From the NCBI RefSeq assembly GCF_002159765.1, contig NZ_NFJH01000002.1, positions 124,001-188,000 on the forward strand: DNA of 64,000 nucleotides, given 5' to 3'. Numbering within the stretch: position 1 is the stretch's first letter; every line of letters begins with the position of its first letter. Shown piece by piece: positions 15,809-23,630 of the stretch. Origin of the DNA: Collinsella sp. An268 (GTDB lineage Bacteria > Actinomycetota > Coriobacteriia > Coriobacteriales > Coriobacteriaceae). The notes under the pieces were generated by a model that ran no database searches, was not told the DNA's origin, and saw nothing but the letters and a program-made list of their open reading frames with translations. The position numbers and the translations under genes are program-made.

Positions 15809-16948
15809 ATGGACCAGTTGCTTTTCCGCTACGACGTTATCGCCGAGGACCCCGAGACCCACGCGCGCGCGGGTGTGCTTCACACGCCGCACGGCGATAT
15901 CGAGACCCCCATCTTCATGCCTGTGGGAACCAAGGCCACGGTCAAGGGCATCCCGTGGGAGACGGTGCACGACCTCGGTGCGCAGATCGTGCTCTCCAAC
16001 ACCTACCATCTCGCCATGCGCCCTGGGGCTGACCTCATCGCCGAGATGGGCGGCCTGCACGCGTTCATGAACTGGCACCACCCGATCCTCACCGATTCGG
16101 GCGGGTTCCAGGTATTCAGCCACGGAGACGCGGTCAAGCTTTCCAACGAGGGCGTACGCTTCATTGCTACCGACTACGACGGCAGCCATGTCTTCTGGAC
16201 GCCTGAGGACAACATGGCCATCGCCCAGAAGCTGGGAAGCGACATCTGCATGCAGCTCGACCAGTGCATCGGCTATCCTGCCGAGCGCCGCGACGTGGAG
16301 CGCGCCATGGATTTGTCGAGCCGCTGGGCGGAGCGCTGCTATAAGGCGCATACCCGCCCCGACCAGGCGCTCTTTGGCATCGTGCAGGGCGGCATGCATC
16401 TTGATTTGCGCGTACGCTCGCTCGAGCGTCTGGAGGAGATGGGCGACTTCCCGGGCTACGGCATCGGCGGCTATTCGGTGGGCGAGGACCACGAGACCAT
16501 GTTCGAGTCGCTCGAGCCGCTCGCTGCCGAGTACATGCCGCGCACCAAGCCGCGCTACCTCATGGGGGTGGGCAACCCCACCACGCTCGTGCGCGGCGTG
16601 GCCTGCGGCATCGACATGTTCGACTGCGTGCTGCCCACGCGCACGGGCCGCATGGGGTCGGCCTTCAGCCACGAGGGGCGCCTGAACTTCCGCAACGCGC
16701 GCTTCGCCAAGGATCCGGGCCCCATCGATCCTGCGTGCACCTGCCCCGTCTGCACGGGCGGTTACAGTCGGGCGCATATCCGCCACATGGTGACGCAGCA
16801 CGAGATGCTCGGCGGCATCTTGCTTTCGATGCACAACATCTACTTCCTGCTGAACCTTATGCGCGAGGCGCGTGCCGCCATCATCGAGGGCCGCTACGGC
16901 GCCTTTGTGCGCGCGTGGATGGATTCTCCCGCGGCCAACGACTACTGA
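15809..16948 (+). CDS. tgt: queuine tRNA-ribosyltransferase
   Basis: TGT exchanges guanine at the wobble position of GUN tRNAs for preQ1 (bacterial type). The 379-residue protein has DSGGFQV at about 95-101, the substrate loop CMQLDQC, VQGG, GVGNP, the nucleophile region MFDCVLPTRTGR, and a zinc site of C-x-C-x2-C followed by a His near 311-340. TRTG replaces the common TRNG. GAGAGG precedes the ATG. With queA and queH in the same window, the organism can place and finish queuosine; genes for preQ1 synthesis are not visible here. Confidence 0.93.
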   Translation: MDQLLFRYDVIAEDPETHARAGVLHTPHGDIETPIFMPVGTKATVKGIPWETVHDLGAQIVLSNTYHLAMRPGADLIAEMGGLHAFMNWHHPILTDSGGFQVFSHGDAVKLSNEGVRFIATDYDGSHVFWTPEDNMAIAQKLGSDICMQLDQCIGYPAERRDVERAMDLSSRWAERCYKAHTRPDQALFGIVQGGMHLDLRVRSLERLEEMGDFPGYGIGGYSVGEDHETMFESLEPLAAEYMPRTKPRYLMGVGNPTTLVRGVACGIDMFDCVLPTRTGRMGSAFSHEGRLNFRNARFAKDPGPIDPACTCPVCTGGYSRAHIRHMVTQHEMLGGILLSMHNIYFLLNLMREARAAIIEGRYGAFVRAWMDSPAANDY

Positions 16949-17000
16949 TCGACGCGGCGGGAGCCGGCGGCTCCCGCCGCCCCGAGCGGGGAGGAACACG

Positions 17001-18476
17001 ATGGAGCTTACGGGCGCGCAGCAAAAACCTCGGGTCTCGCCGGACCGGCGCGAGCGCGGGACGCGCGAGGAGCGCATGGCGCGCGGTCGGGAGGCTGCCG
17101 GCGCGTGCCCGGTCGCGGGGCTTGCGGCCTGGAGGCCCGAGGCGGCCCGCGCGGGCGCCGTGGCGCTTCTCGAGGAGCAGTCGGCGACGCGGGTGGCCGA
17201 GCTCATCCCCATCCGGTACGCGCGCATGAGTGCCTCTGCCTTCGCCTTCTTTCGCGGGTCTGCCATCATACAGGCGGCGGACCTCGCCTGCCGTCCGGTG
17301 TCGGGCATCGAGGTGCAGGCGGTGGGCGACGCGCACATCGCCAACTTCGGCATGTTTTTGAGCCCCACCCGGCACCTCGTCTTCGATATCAACGATTTTG
17401 ACGAGACGGCCCCCGGACCCTGGGAATGGGATATCTGCCGGCTCGTCTCCAGCGTGGAGATCTGCGGGCGCGAGCGCGGCTTCTCGCGGCACGACCGGCG
17501 CGCCGCGGTGCGCGCGTGCGCGAAGGCCTACGCGCGTGCGATGATGGAGTTTGCCGAGATGGGCGAGCTCGACGTGTGGTATGCGCACCTCGATCTCGAT
17601 CAGGTGGTCGCGCGCTTTGAGGACGAGATGAGCGGCAGGCAGAGCCGCACGCTCCGCCGCGCCATGAGCAAGGCGCGCGCCAAGACGAGCGCCCGCGCCG
17701 TCGAGAAGCTCGCGCGCCTCGAGGGCGGGCGCCTGCGCTTCGAGATGCGCCCGCCCGAGCTCGTGCCGCTCTCGGAGCACCACGGCTACCGCGACACGGT
17801 GGAGCTCTCCCGCGCGCTCGTGGAGCTCATGGGCCGGTACTTCGACAGCCTCCCGTACGATCGGCGCTTCCTTTTGAACCGCTACCGCTATCAGGACGCC
17901 GCGCAGAAGGTGGTGGGCGTGGGGAGCGTCGGCACGCGCGCGTGGGCGGTGCTGCTTGCGGGCAAGGATGCCGACGACCCGCTGGTCATGCAGGTAAAAG
18001 AGGCCCAGCAATCCGTGGTCGAGCGCTTCTGGCGGCCCAGCGGCTTCGCGCACGCGGGGGAGCGCGTGGTGCAGGGGCAGCGGCTCATCCAATCGACGAG
18101 CGATATCCTGCTGGGCTGGACGAGCGTCGAGAACCCCCTCGGCGAGCGGCGCGACTACTACGTGCGGCAGCTGTGGAACGGCAAGGGCTCGATCGACCTC
18201 GAGGACATTGGCGAGGAGGGGCTGCGCTCGACGGCGCGCCTTTGCGCTTGGGCGCTCGCGCACGCGCATGCGCGCACGGGCGACAGCGTGGCCATCGCGG
18301 CGTATCTGGGGCTCGGTCTTCCCAAGAAGGACGCGCACGAAGCCGAGGGCGCCTTTGCCGACGCGCTCGCGGACTTTGCGGACGCCTACGCCGATCAGAA
18401 CGAGGAGGATTACCGCCTCTTCTGCGAGAAGATAGCCGCCGGCGAGCTCCCGTGCGCCGCCGTGCCGGGCGCGTAG
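17001..18476 (+). CDS. DUF2252 family protein
   Basis: A 491-residue DUF2252 protein of unknown function. Family hallmarks are the GDAHIANFG motif near 114-122 and FDINDFDE near 130-137, which resemble the catalytic loops of kinase-like phosphotransferase folds. No membrane segment or signal peptide is seen. GGGAGG lies six bases before the ATG. It follows tgt by 52 bp and may be co-transcribed. An inverted-repeat remnant follows it. Confidence 0.85.
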   Translation: MELTGAQQKPRVSPDRRERGTREERMARGREAAGACPVAGLAAWRPEAARAGAVALLEEQSATRVAELIPIRYARMSASAFAFFRGSAIIQAADLACRPVSGIEVQAVGDAHIANFGMFLSPTRHLVFDINDFDETAPGPWEWDICRLVSSVEICGRERGFSRHDRRAAVRACAKAYARAMMEFAEMGELDVWYAHLDLDQVVARFEDEMSGRQSRTLRRAMSKARAKTSARAVEKLARLEGGRLRFEMRPPELVPLSEHHGYRDTVELSRALVELMGRYFDSLPYDRRFLLNRYRYQDAAQKVVGVGSVGTRAWAVLLAGKDADDPLVMQVKEAQQSVVERFWRPSGFAHAGERVVQGQRLIQSTSDILLGWTSVENPLGERRDYYVRQLWNGKGSIDLEDIGEEGLRSTARLCAWALAHAHARTGDSVAIAAYLGLGLPKKDAHEAEGAFADALADFADAYADQNEEDYRLFCEKIAAGELPCAAVPGA

Positions 18477-18490
18477 GCCGGGTTTGGAAA

Positions 18491-18615
18491 TCTAGTGCCT
18501 AGTTGCGGCGGCATCTCGCAGGTAGGCGTCTTTTGTGGCAAGCGCCCTACCTGCATGTTTGATGGGACGACGCCATCGGTCTACTCGCCGGGGGCGCTCT
18601 CAACTATTCCCTAGA
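18491..18615. repeat. decayed copy of the inverted-repeat element, copy 3
   Basis: Left end TCTAGTGCCTAGTTGCGG (18491) and right end GGGGGCGCTCTCAACTA to CTAGA (about 18590-18615) match the inner parts of the 153-bp elements at 4758 and 44186, but the outer GGGGGTTATTAAT ends are lost and the right arm has several changes. The middle has its own hairpin (18518-18554, GCAGGTAGG with CCTACCTGC). The right arm overlaps the end of the following minus-strand gene. Confidence 0.65.
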
Positions 18616-19371
18616 TTGTCCCGTCCGCGCATTTCGCGCGTTTGAGCGCTCCCATGTGTAGGGAATCGTCCCGATGAGGAGCATGAACGCGGGCGCGATG
18701 AGGCTCGACGCGTCCGTCTGGCCGCGTGCGATGCCGATGCCGCTGCCGAGGGCGTACATGAGCGCGGAGAGCGCGAACCAGAGCGTCCAGAACCAGCGTG
18801 ACGTGAAGCGCAGGGCCCGATCCCCCCAGCTGCCGGGGTGCGTCGAGGCGAGGCTCGCGAAGTCGATCATCTGCCGCACGGTCGCGAGTCCCTCGCGGCG
18901 GGCGATGCACCAGAGCCAGATCCCGCCGACGACGCATATCCCGAGACGGAAGGCGGCGAAGCCCGTGCTCGAGGCGGGCGCGGGGCCACCGATGGCGGCG
19001 CCGTCGATCGCCATGGCGATGAACTGCAGGGCGAGCACGATGCCGGCGACCGTGCAGAGCTCGCGCCGCGCGGCGAGGGCGCGGTCGCGCGCGGCGGGGC
19101 CCGGGGAGGTCAGGAGCGCGTCGGCGGTGGTGTTGAGCGCCCGTGCGATGTCGCGCAGGGAGAGCGCATCGGGGATGGTGCGCGCGCACTCCCAGTTGGA
19201 TACGGTCTGACGCGTCACGCCGAGCGCGCGGGCGAGGGCGTCCTGGCTGAGTCCGCACGTCTGGCGCCGCGCCTTGATGCGCGCGGCGATGTCTTGGGAC
19301 AGGGGCGCGATGCGCGGCGCCGTGCGCCGGGCATCGCCGGGGACGGGGCTGGTGCGGTGCGGTGCGTCCAT
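18604..19371 (-). CDS. XRE-family HTH regulator with membrane domain
   Basis: A 255-residue protein with an HTH_3 domain at about 28-85 (SQDALARALGVTRQTVSNWE) followed by a C-terminal half with about four hydrophobic segments. It has the same design as the gene at 13364-14041. Its last codons and stop lie inside the right arm of a decayed inverted-repeat element, so the element fixed its C-terminus. The start at 19371 was chosen because it is nearest the HTH domain; no strong ribosome site is seen. A 28-bp palindrome 57 bp upstream is a likely autoregulatory operator. Confidence 0.8.
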   Translation of the reverse strand: MDAPHRTSPVPGDARRTAPRIAPLSQDIAARIKARRQTCGLSQDALARALGVTRQTVSNWECARTIPDALSLRDIARALNTTADALLTSPGPAARDRALAARRELCTVAGIVLALQFIAMAIDGAAIGGPAPASSTGFAAFRLGICVVGGIWLWCIARREGLATVRQMIDFASLASTHPGSWGDRALRFTSRWFWTLWFALSALMYALGSGIGIARGQTDASSLIAPAFMLLIGTIPYTWERSNARNARTGQSRE

Positions 19372-19427
19372 GGTTCGCTCGCAATCGTCGGGTGCGTTTC
19401 CCCCATCGTACCCGTTTGTTTGGCCCC

Positions 19428-19455
19428 GACCGTGCAAAACATGTTTGACACGGTC
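19428..19455. promoter_or_regulatory. 28-bp near-perfect palindrome, likely operator
   Basis: GACCGTG and CACGGTC flank the palindromic core AAACATGTTT; only two symmetric positions break the dyad. It lies upstream of the HTH-membrane gene and contains TTTGACA, also present at 14134 before the related regulator. Confidence 0.6.
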
Positions 19456-19504
19456 GCTACGCAGGGGAAACGATGGTTGCCGGAGGAGCGCCGGGCGCGA
19501 GCGG

Positions 19505-20962
19505 CTAGCGGTCGAGGTCGGCGAGCTCGCCCAAGTCGGCGAGGTCGAGGCCGCCCGCGTCTACGAGCGTGCCCGGCGCGGCGGCCTGACCCGCCTGCGT
19601 GGTGGGGATCGCCCCCGAGAGCTGTCCCGCGATGCTCTCGGCCCTGAGGGAGCAAAACGTCTCGAGCGCGTCGACGCCTGCAAGCCATTCGTCATAGGTC
19701 ACATAGGCGGTCGGGTCGGGCGCCACGTAGGGCGCGATGAGCTCGCGGGCGCGCCCGACGGTCCTCGCGAGCCTGCCCGCCCCCACAAAGCCATCGACGA
19801 GTTCCTGCAGGTAGGCATGGTACCGGGCACGGTAGCCGTCACGCTCCATGAGGCGGCTGAAGAGCGGGCGCCTGGCAAGGATGTCTGCCGCCGCCGGTTC
19901 GTCGATGGGGAGGTTGACGTAGGTGCCCGCGTCGTCCGCGAGCTCCGGGCGGCCGAGGGCATAGGTTCCAAAGGCGAGGTTGTAATCCCAAGGGAGCATC
20001 TGGATGCGCCCCTCGTCCTCATACAGTAGGTAATTGTGACCCGTGTGGCCGAGGTAGCTGTCGAGGTTCGCCACGAATACCTGCGCTGCGAAGTAGCGAA
20101 GCGTAGCGTCCACATCGACGGCGGCCTCGACCTCGCCCGCGTCGAGCAGCCTGAGCGCGCGGATGAGCCGCGCCTCGGCCCCGGCGTCGACGGGGGTGAG
20201 GGCCTCGTCGAAGATGCCAGGGTAGCGCGCAGGGTCATCACCCAGGTAGCAGAGCGCGACGTCGGCGTTCTCAGCTTCAAGCGAGCGGTAGTCCGGCTTG
20301 TAGAGCACGCCGTGGGACGGTCCCCATATGCGCCGCGCAAAGGCGTCCTCGGGTTCCTCAATGGCGAGGTAGAGGCCGATGCGCGTGCCGTTTGCGCGCA
20401 CCTCGGTAAAGCTCGTCGCCGGTGCGGGCACGCCGAGGTGGCGCATGAGGGCGAACGCGAGAGGGGTCTTGAGGTAGCTGTTGTCCTGAAACGAGGCGTC
20501 GAGCGAGAGCTTGTCGAGCCCGTGGTACGTGAGGCCTGCGCGGTAGTGGTCGAATTCGATCTTCATGCTGAAACGCGTGAGACCCCGGCGGGTCACGTGG
20601 GAAAGGGAGTTGTTGCCCTTGGCGCGCAGCCCCACGCCCTCGAGGCGCTCGCCGTCGATGACCGCATCGACCTCGACGTATTCCTCCGCGCTGGCGTTTG
20701 CCAGAAAGGCGTCCCAGTCGGCGACGGCAAGGTCGATGGTGTGGACGCGCTCGGCGGTAAAGAGCCGCTCGAGATAGCCCGTGTTGCGCGCGGGTCGGAC
20801 GATGCCGGCTGCCCCGGCGGCGGCGAGCGCCGCGGTGAGGCCGAGGCCCGCGGCGAGGGCGAGAAACGCCGCGCGATCGAGCGCGCGCTCGCGGGGCCGG
20901 GCGGCGCCTCCCGGGCGGGGGCGGGCGCTTTGGGCGCCGGGGCTGTCGCGGTCCACCGTCAA
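19505..20962 (-). CDS. CotH kinase family protein
   Basis: A 485-residue CotH-type protein kinase-like enzyme. After a basic N-terminus with one hydrophobic segment (about 32-52), it shows the family pattern: GNNSLSHVTRRG near 120, KLSLDASFQDNSYLK near 150, and GHNYLLYED followed by MLPWDYNLAFG near 325. Known CotH kinases phosphorylate secreted or surface proteins; here the single segment suggests an extracytoplasmic domain. The C-terminus is Asp/Leu/Gly-rich. Its ATG overlaps the DUF4956 stop. It closes a four-gene operon with VTC and a secreted Tyr/Asp-rich protein, which is a candidate substrate (inference). Confidence 0.88.
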   Translation of the reverse strand: MTVDRDSPGAQSARPRPGGAARPRERALDRAAFLALAAGLGLTAALAAAGAAGIVRPARNTGYLERLFTAERVHTIDLAVADWDAFLANASAEEYVEVDAVIDGERLEGVGLRAKGNNSLSHVTRRGLTRFSMKIEFDHYRAGLTYHGLDKLSLDASFQDNSYLKTPLAFALMRHLGVPAPATSFTEVRANGTRIGLYLAIEEPEDAFARRIWGPSHGVLYKPDYRSLEAENADVALCYLGDDPARYPGIFDEALTPVDAGAEARLIRALRLLDAGEVEAAVDVDATLRYFAAQVFVANLDSYLGHTGHNYLLYEDEGRIQMLPWDYNLAFGTYALGRPELADDAGTYVNLPIDEPAAADILARRPLFSRLMERDGYRARYHAYLQELVDGFVGAGRLARTVGRARELIAPYVAPDPTAYVTYDEWLAGVDALETFCSLRAESIAGQLSGAIPTTQAGQAAAPGTLVDAGGLDLADLGELADLDR

Positions 20963-21633
20963 CCCTGGTAGTCGCCGTTGTAGGACACAAGCAGCGCCTC
21001 GGTCACCGCGGGCAGCGCGTCGAGCGCGGCCACGATGTCGGTCTTGCCGTCTGCGAGGCGCACCTCGTACGTGAGGTCGAGCGCGCCCGCTGCGACCTGC
21101 TTAGCCTTGAGGCTCTGGGCGCGCGTGCCCGCCTGGATGAGCGCGGTTACCTCCGCCTCGTCCGCATCGGCACCGCAGCGCACGACGAGAAGGTAGGGTC
21201 GGTCGTTGGCGGCGCGCCCCGTGAGCAGGAGCAGCGCGAGTCCGATGAAGATGCAGCCAAAGATCGCGAGGAACAGAAGCCCTGCGGCGAGCACGATGCC
21301 CGTGGCGATGCACCAGAACAGAAAGACGATGTCGAGCGGCTCTTTGACCGGCGTGCGGAAGCGCACGATGGAGAGCGCACCCACCATGCCGAGCGAGAGC
21401 AGCACGTTGCTCGAGACCGCGAGGATGACGAGCGTCGTCACGAGCGTGATCACCACGAGGCAGACCCCAAAGGTCGAGGAGTAGAGGATGCCGGTGGTGG
21501 TCCTGCGGTAGATGAGGAAGATGAAGAGGCCGAGCGCGCCGGCGAGCACCATCGCCACGATCATGTCGATGAGGGGGACGGCGGTCATGCGGTCGAGAAA
21601 GGCGGAGGTGAAGATGTCGTTGAAGGTGGTCAT
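20959..21633 (-). CDS. DUF4956 membrane protein
   Basis: A 224-residue DUF4956 protein with about four membrane segments in the first 135 residues, including the family-like SLGMVGALSIVRFRTPVKEPLDI loop split across about 84-106, and a cytoplasmic-type domain of about 85 residues. DUF4956 genes are regularly found next to VTC-domain and CotH genes; the shared role is not established. It overlaps CotH by 4 bp and follows VTC by 40 bp. Confidence 0.87.
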   Translation of the reverse strand: MTTFNDIFTSAFLDRMTAVPLIDMIVAMVLAGALGLFIFLIYRRTTTGILYSSTFGVCLVVITLVTTLVILAVSSNVLLSLGMVGALSIVRFRTPVKEPLDIVFLFWCIATGIVLAAGLLFLAIFGCIFIGLALLLLTGRAANDRPYLLVVRCGADADEAEVTALIQAGTRAQSLKAKQVAAGALDLTYEVRLADGKTDIVAALDALPAVTEALLVSYNGDYQG

Positions 21634-21673
21634 GGATAATCCTCAGGGTCGGGGGCGCTGGCAGGGCGGGCGT

Positions 21674-22384
21674 CTACTCGAGGCGGCGGGCGAGGGCGTA
21701 CTTGGACCATGCCGTGCGGGCTGTGCCCGGCCGGACGGCGTCGGCGACCCACGCGGGCAGGAAGGCGTCGTACTTCACCTCGACGACGGCCTCGCCGGGT
21801 GCGACGGGTACGAGTAGGTGCGCCGGGTCGAACAGGGCATCCGGGTGCGGGTGGGCGCGCACGTCTGTGTCGAGCGTGATGCGGGCGTTGCCCGCGCGGT
21901 GGAGATAGGCCTCACGCTCGTAGACGACGACGGTGCGCGCGACGAGGGGCTCGGCTGCCGTGAGGGCGCAGAACTCGGCGAGCACGGGGTCGAGCGGGCT
22001 GTCGGGAGGGTTGAGCGCCGCCATGAGGGAGGCCTCGGTGGGGCCCGGTGCGGCGAGCACGTAGGCCTGCTCGGGCGTGAGCGCCGCCTTCGCCTTGGTT
22101 CCCAGGCCCGCGCGCTTCATCTTCTTCTCGAGCACGAAGGCGCGGGGTGCGTCGTCGGCGCCATCCGTGTACGTTCGCAGCCGCCATTTGGCGCGCCGGG
22201 AATAGCCCTCGTGGCCGGCGCGGAGCGCGCCGTCTGCCGGCGTGTCGAAATAGAGGCTCCTCACGGTGTAGCGGCCGTCCGCTCCGGCGTGCGGGTCGCG
22301 GGGGAGCAGCGCGCCGAGGCGCCGTGAGAGCACGAGCGCCTCGGTGGCGGGAACCGCGAACTTGAGCTCATGGCGCGGGGTCAT
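21674..22384 (-). CDS. VTC-domain polyphosphate polymerase-like protein
   Basis: A 236-residue VTC (CYTH-like tunnel) domain protein. The charged residues that line the polyphosphate tunnel in the family are present: HELKF at the N-terminus, SLYFDTP near 47, RRAKWRLR near 65-72, LEKKMK near 86, VVYERE, RITLDTD, VVEVKYD and SKYALARR at the end. Such domains polymerise ATP phosphate into polyphosphate. No membrane segment is present, so DUF4956 may supply the membrane partner (inference). Spacing is 18 bp from the upstream secreted-protein gene. Confidence 0.87.
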   Translation of the reverse strand: MTPRHELKFAVPATEALVLSRRLGALLPRDPHAGADGRYTVRSLYFDTPADGALRAGHEGYSRRAKWRLRTYTDGADDAPRAFVLEKKMKRAGLGTKAKAALTPEQAYVLAAPGPTEASLMAALNPPDSPLDPVLAEFCALTAAEPLVARTVVVYEREAYLHRAGNARITLDTDVRAHPHPDALFDPAHLLVPVAPGEAVVEVKYDAFLPAWVADAVRPGTARTAWSKYALARRLE

Positions 22385-22402
22385 CGGCGTGCGGGTTCCG
22401 CG

Positions 22403-23251
22403 CTAGTCATCGTAGCCGGAGTAGCCCGAGGCGCTGTCGTATCCGGAGTTGCTGTCGTAGCCGGAGTAGCCCGAGTTGCCGCCGGATGGGGCAGGGGCAG
22501 GCGTGGGCGCCGGGGTGTGCGTGGCGCCGCCGGACGTGGTGCCCGTCGTCGCGGGTGCCGAGCTCGCGGGCGCCGATGCGGCGGGCGCCGAGGTAGCAGG
22601 TGCGCTCGCGGCGGGCTCGACGTAGTCGGTCACGCCGTCGTTCAGCGCGCCGTAGTCGGAGTCGTAGTAGTCGGTCACGCCGTCGTTGTCGGGGCCGTAG
22701 TCGGTGTCACCGTAATCGGTCCAGCCGTAGTTGCTCGCCCCGGTGACCGTCATGGGCGCCGTGAGGTTCTGGCTCACCACGTAGGACTGCGAATCATGCA
22801 CGATGTTGCGCAAGAAGTCGCTTGAGGGCAGGCTCGAGCCCTGCTCGACCTCGAGGCCGATGGCGTTTGTGCCCGCACCCTCGATCTCCTCCACAAAGTA
22901 GCCGGCCTCGCGGATCTTGGTGACGAGCGCCTGCACGGCGGCGCGGCACTCCTGCCCCTCATAGGAGGCGAGGTCGAGCGCCATTGCGCGGGCGTCGTCG
23001 TTGAGCTCCTCGACGCCCACGACCTTGCCCTGGGCATCGTAGTGAATGGCGAACTCGGGGTTCACGCGCAGGATGAGGGTGCCGCCGCCCTCGGGATAGG
23101 GCAGCTGCTCCTCGGTGACGGCCGTGGCGTCCGCGGAGGCGGCCGGTGCGGCGATGAGGCCCGTGCCCTGCGCGAGGGCGAAGCCGGCGCCGCCTCCCAC
23201 AATCAAAGCGAGCAGCGTGGCGAGCAGGACGGTTAAGTTCTTGTTCGTCAT
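22403..23251 (-). CDS. secreted or anchored protein with RsgI-like domain and Tyr/Asp/Gly-rich repeats
   Basis: A 282-residue protein with an N-terminal hydrophobic segment (about 7-28, LTVLLATLLALIVGGGAGFA) and then a domain resembling the RsgI/anti-sigma extracellular middle region (LILRVNPEF, VVGVEELNDDARAMALDL, about 60-110). The rest is low-complexity: TDYGDTDYGPDNDG-type repeats (about 170-205), an Ala/Pro/Ser linker, and Gly/Tyr/Ser/Asp repeats such as SGYSGYDSNSGYD at the C-terminus. The exposed Ser/Tyr/Asp repeats could be modified or bind cations. It is the first gene of the VTC/DUF4956/CotH operon. Exact function is unknown. Confidence 0.7.
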   Translation of the reverse strand: MTNKNLTVLLATLLALIVGGGAGFALAQGTGLIAAPAASADATAVTEEQLPYPEGGGTLILRVNPEFAIHYDAQGKVVGVEELNDDARAMALDLASYEGQECRAAVQALVTKIREAGYFVEEIEGAGTNAIGLEVEQGSSLPSSDFLRNIVHDSQSYVVSQNLTAPMTVTGASNYGWTDYGDTDYGPDNDGVTDYYDSDYGALNDGVTDYVEPAASAPATSAPAASAPASSAPATTGTTSGGATHTPAPTPAPAPSGGNSGYSGYDSNSGYDSASGYSGYDD

Positions 23252-23392
23252 GGTGGTCCCCTAGGTCCGGATAAAGCGTCGAGGCGGAGTGCCTCCTTGT
23301 CGATCGGCTCCCCGCGTGCGGGAGTCGGTCGCCCGGAAGGGGAGCCTGACACTCTTGTACCATGCCGCCGCCGGCATATTGACGAAAACGCC

Positions 23393-23446
23393 GTAAGTGT
23401 TATGTAAGGTGCGGCGCTCATTCTGTAAGGTTCGCGTAAGGTGTGC
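23393..23446. promoter_or_regulatory. four GTAAG repeats, two pairs of 11-bp period (Pho-box-like)
   Basis: GTAAG occurs at 23393, 23404, 23425 and 23436: spacings 11, 21 and 11. An 11-bp period is typical of binding sites for PhoB/PhoP (OmpR-family) regulators. The region before pstS (33902) has a similar series. The site lies between the VTC operon and the LOG gene and could serve either one. Confidence 0.55.
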
Positions 23447-23630
23447 GTTCGCCGGGCGAAAGCGACCGTTTGCCGATTTGGCAAGCGGGCACGAGCGCGC
23501 GGCTGCGGGCATCCGGCGCGGTCGCTGAGGGTGCGGAGGGCGGCGCCCGTGGGTACCATGAGGGCAACGCATGCGCCGCGCGCGGACGCAAGGTCCTCGG
23601 CGCGGCAGGTTTCGACAGGAGGGCTCGCCC

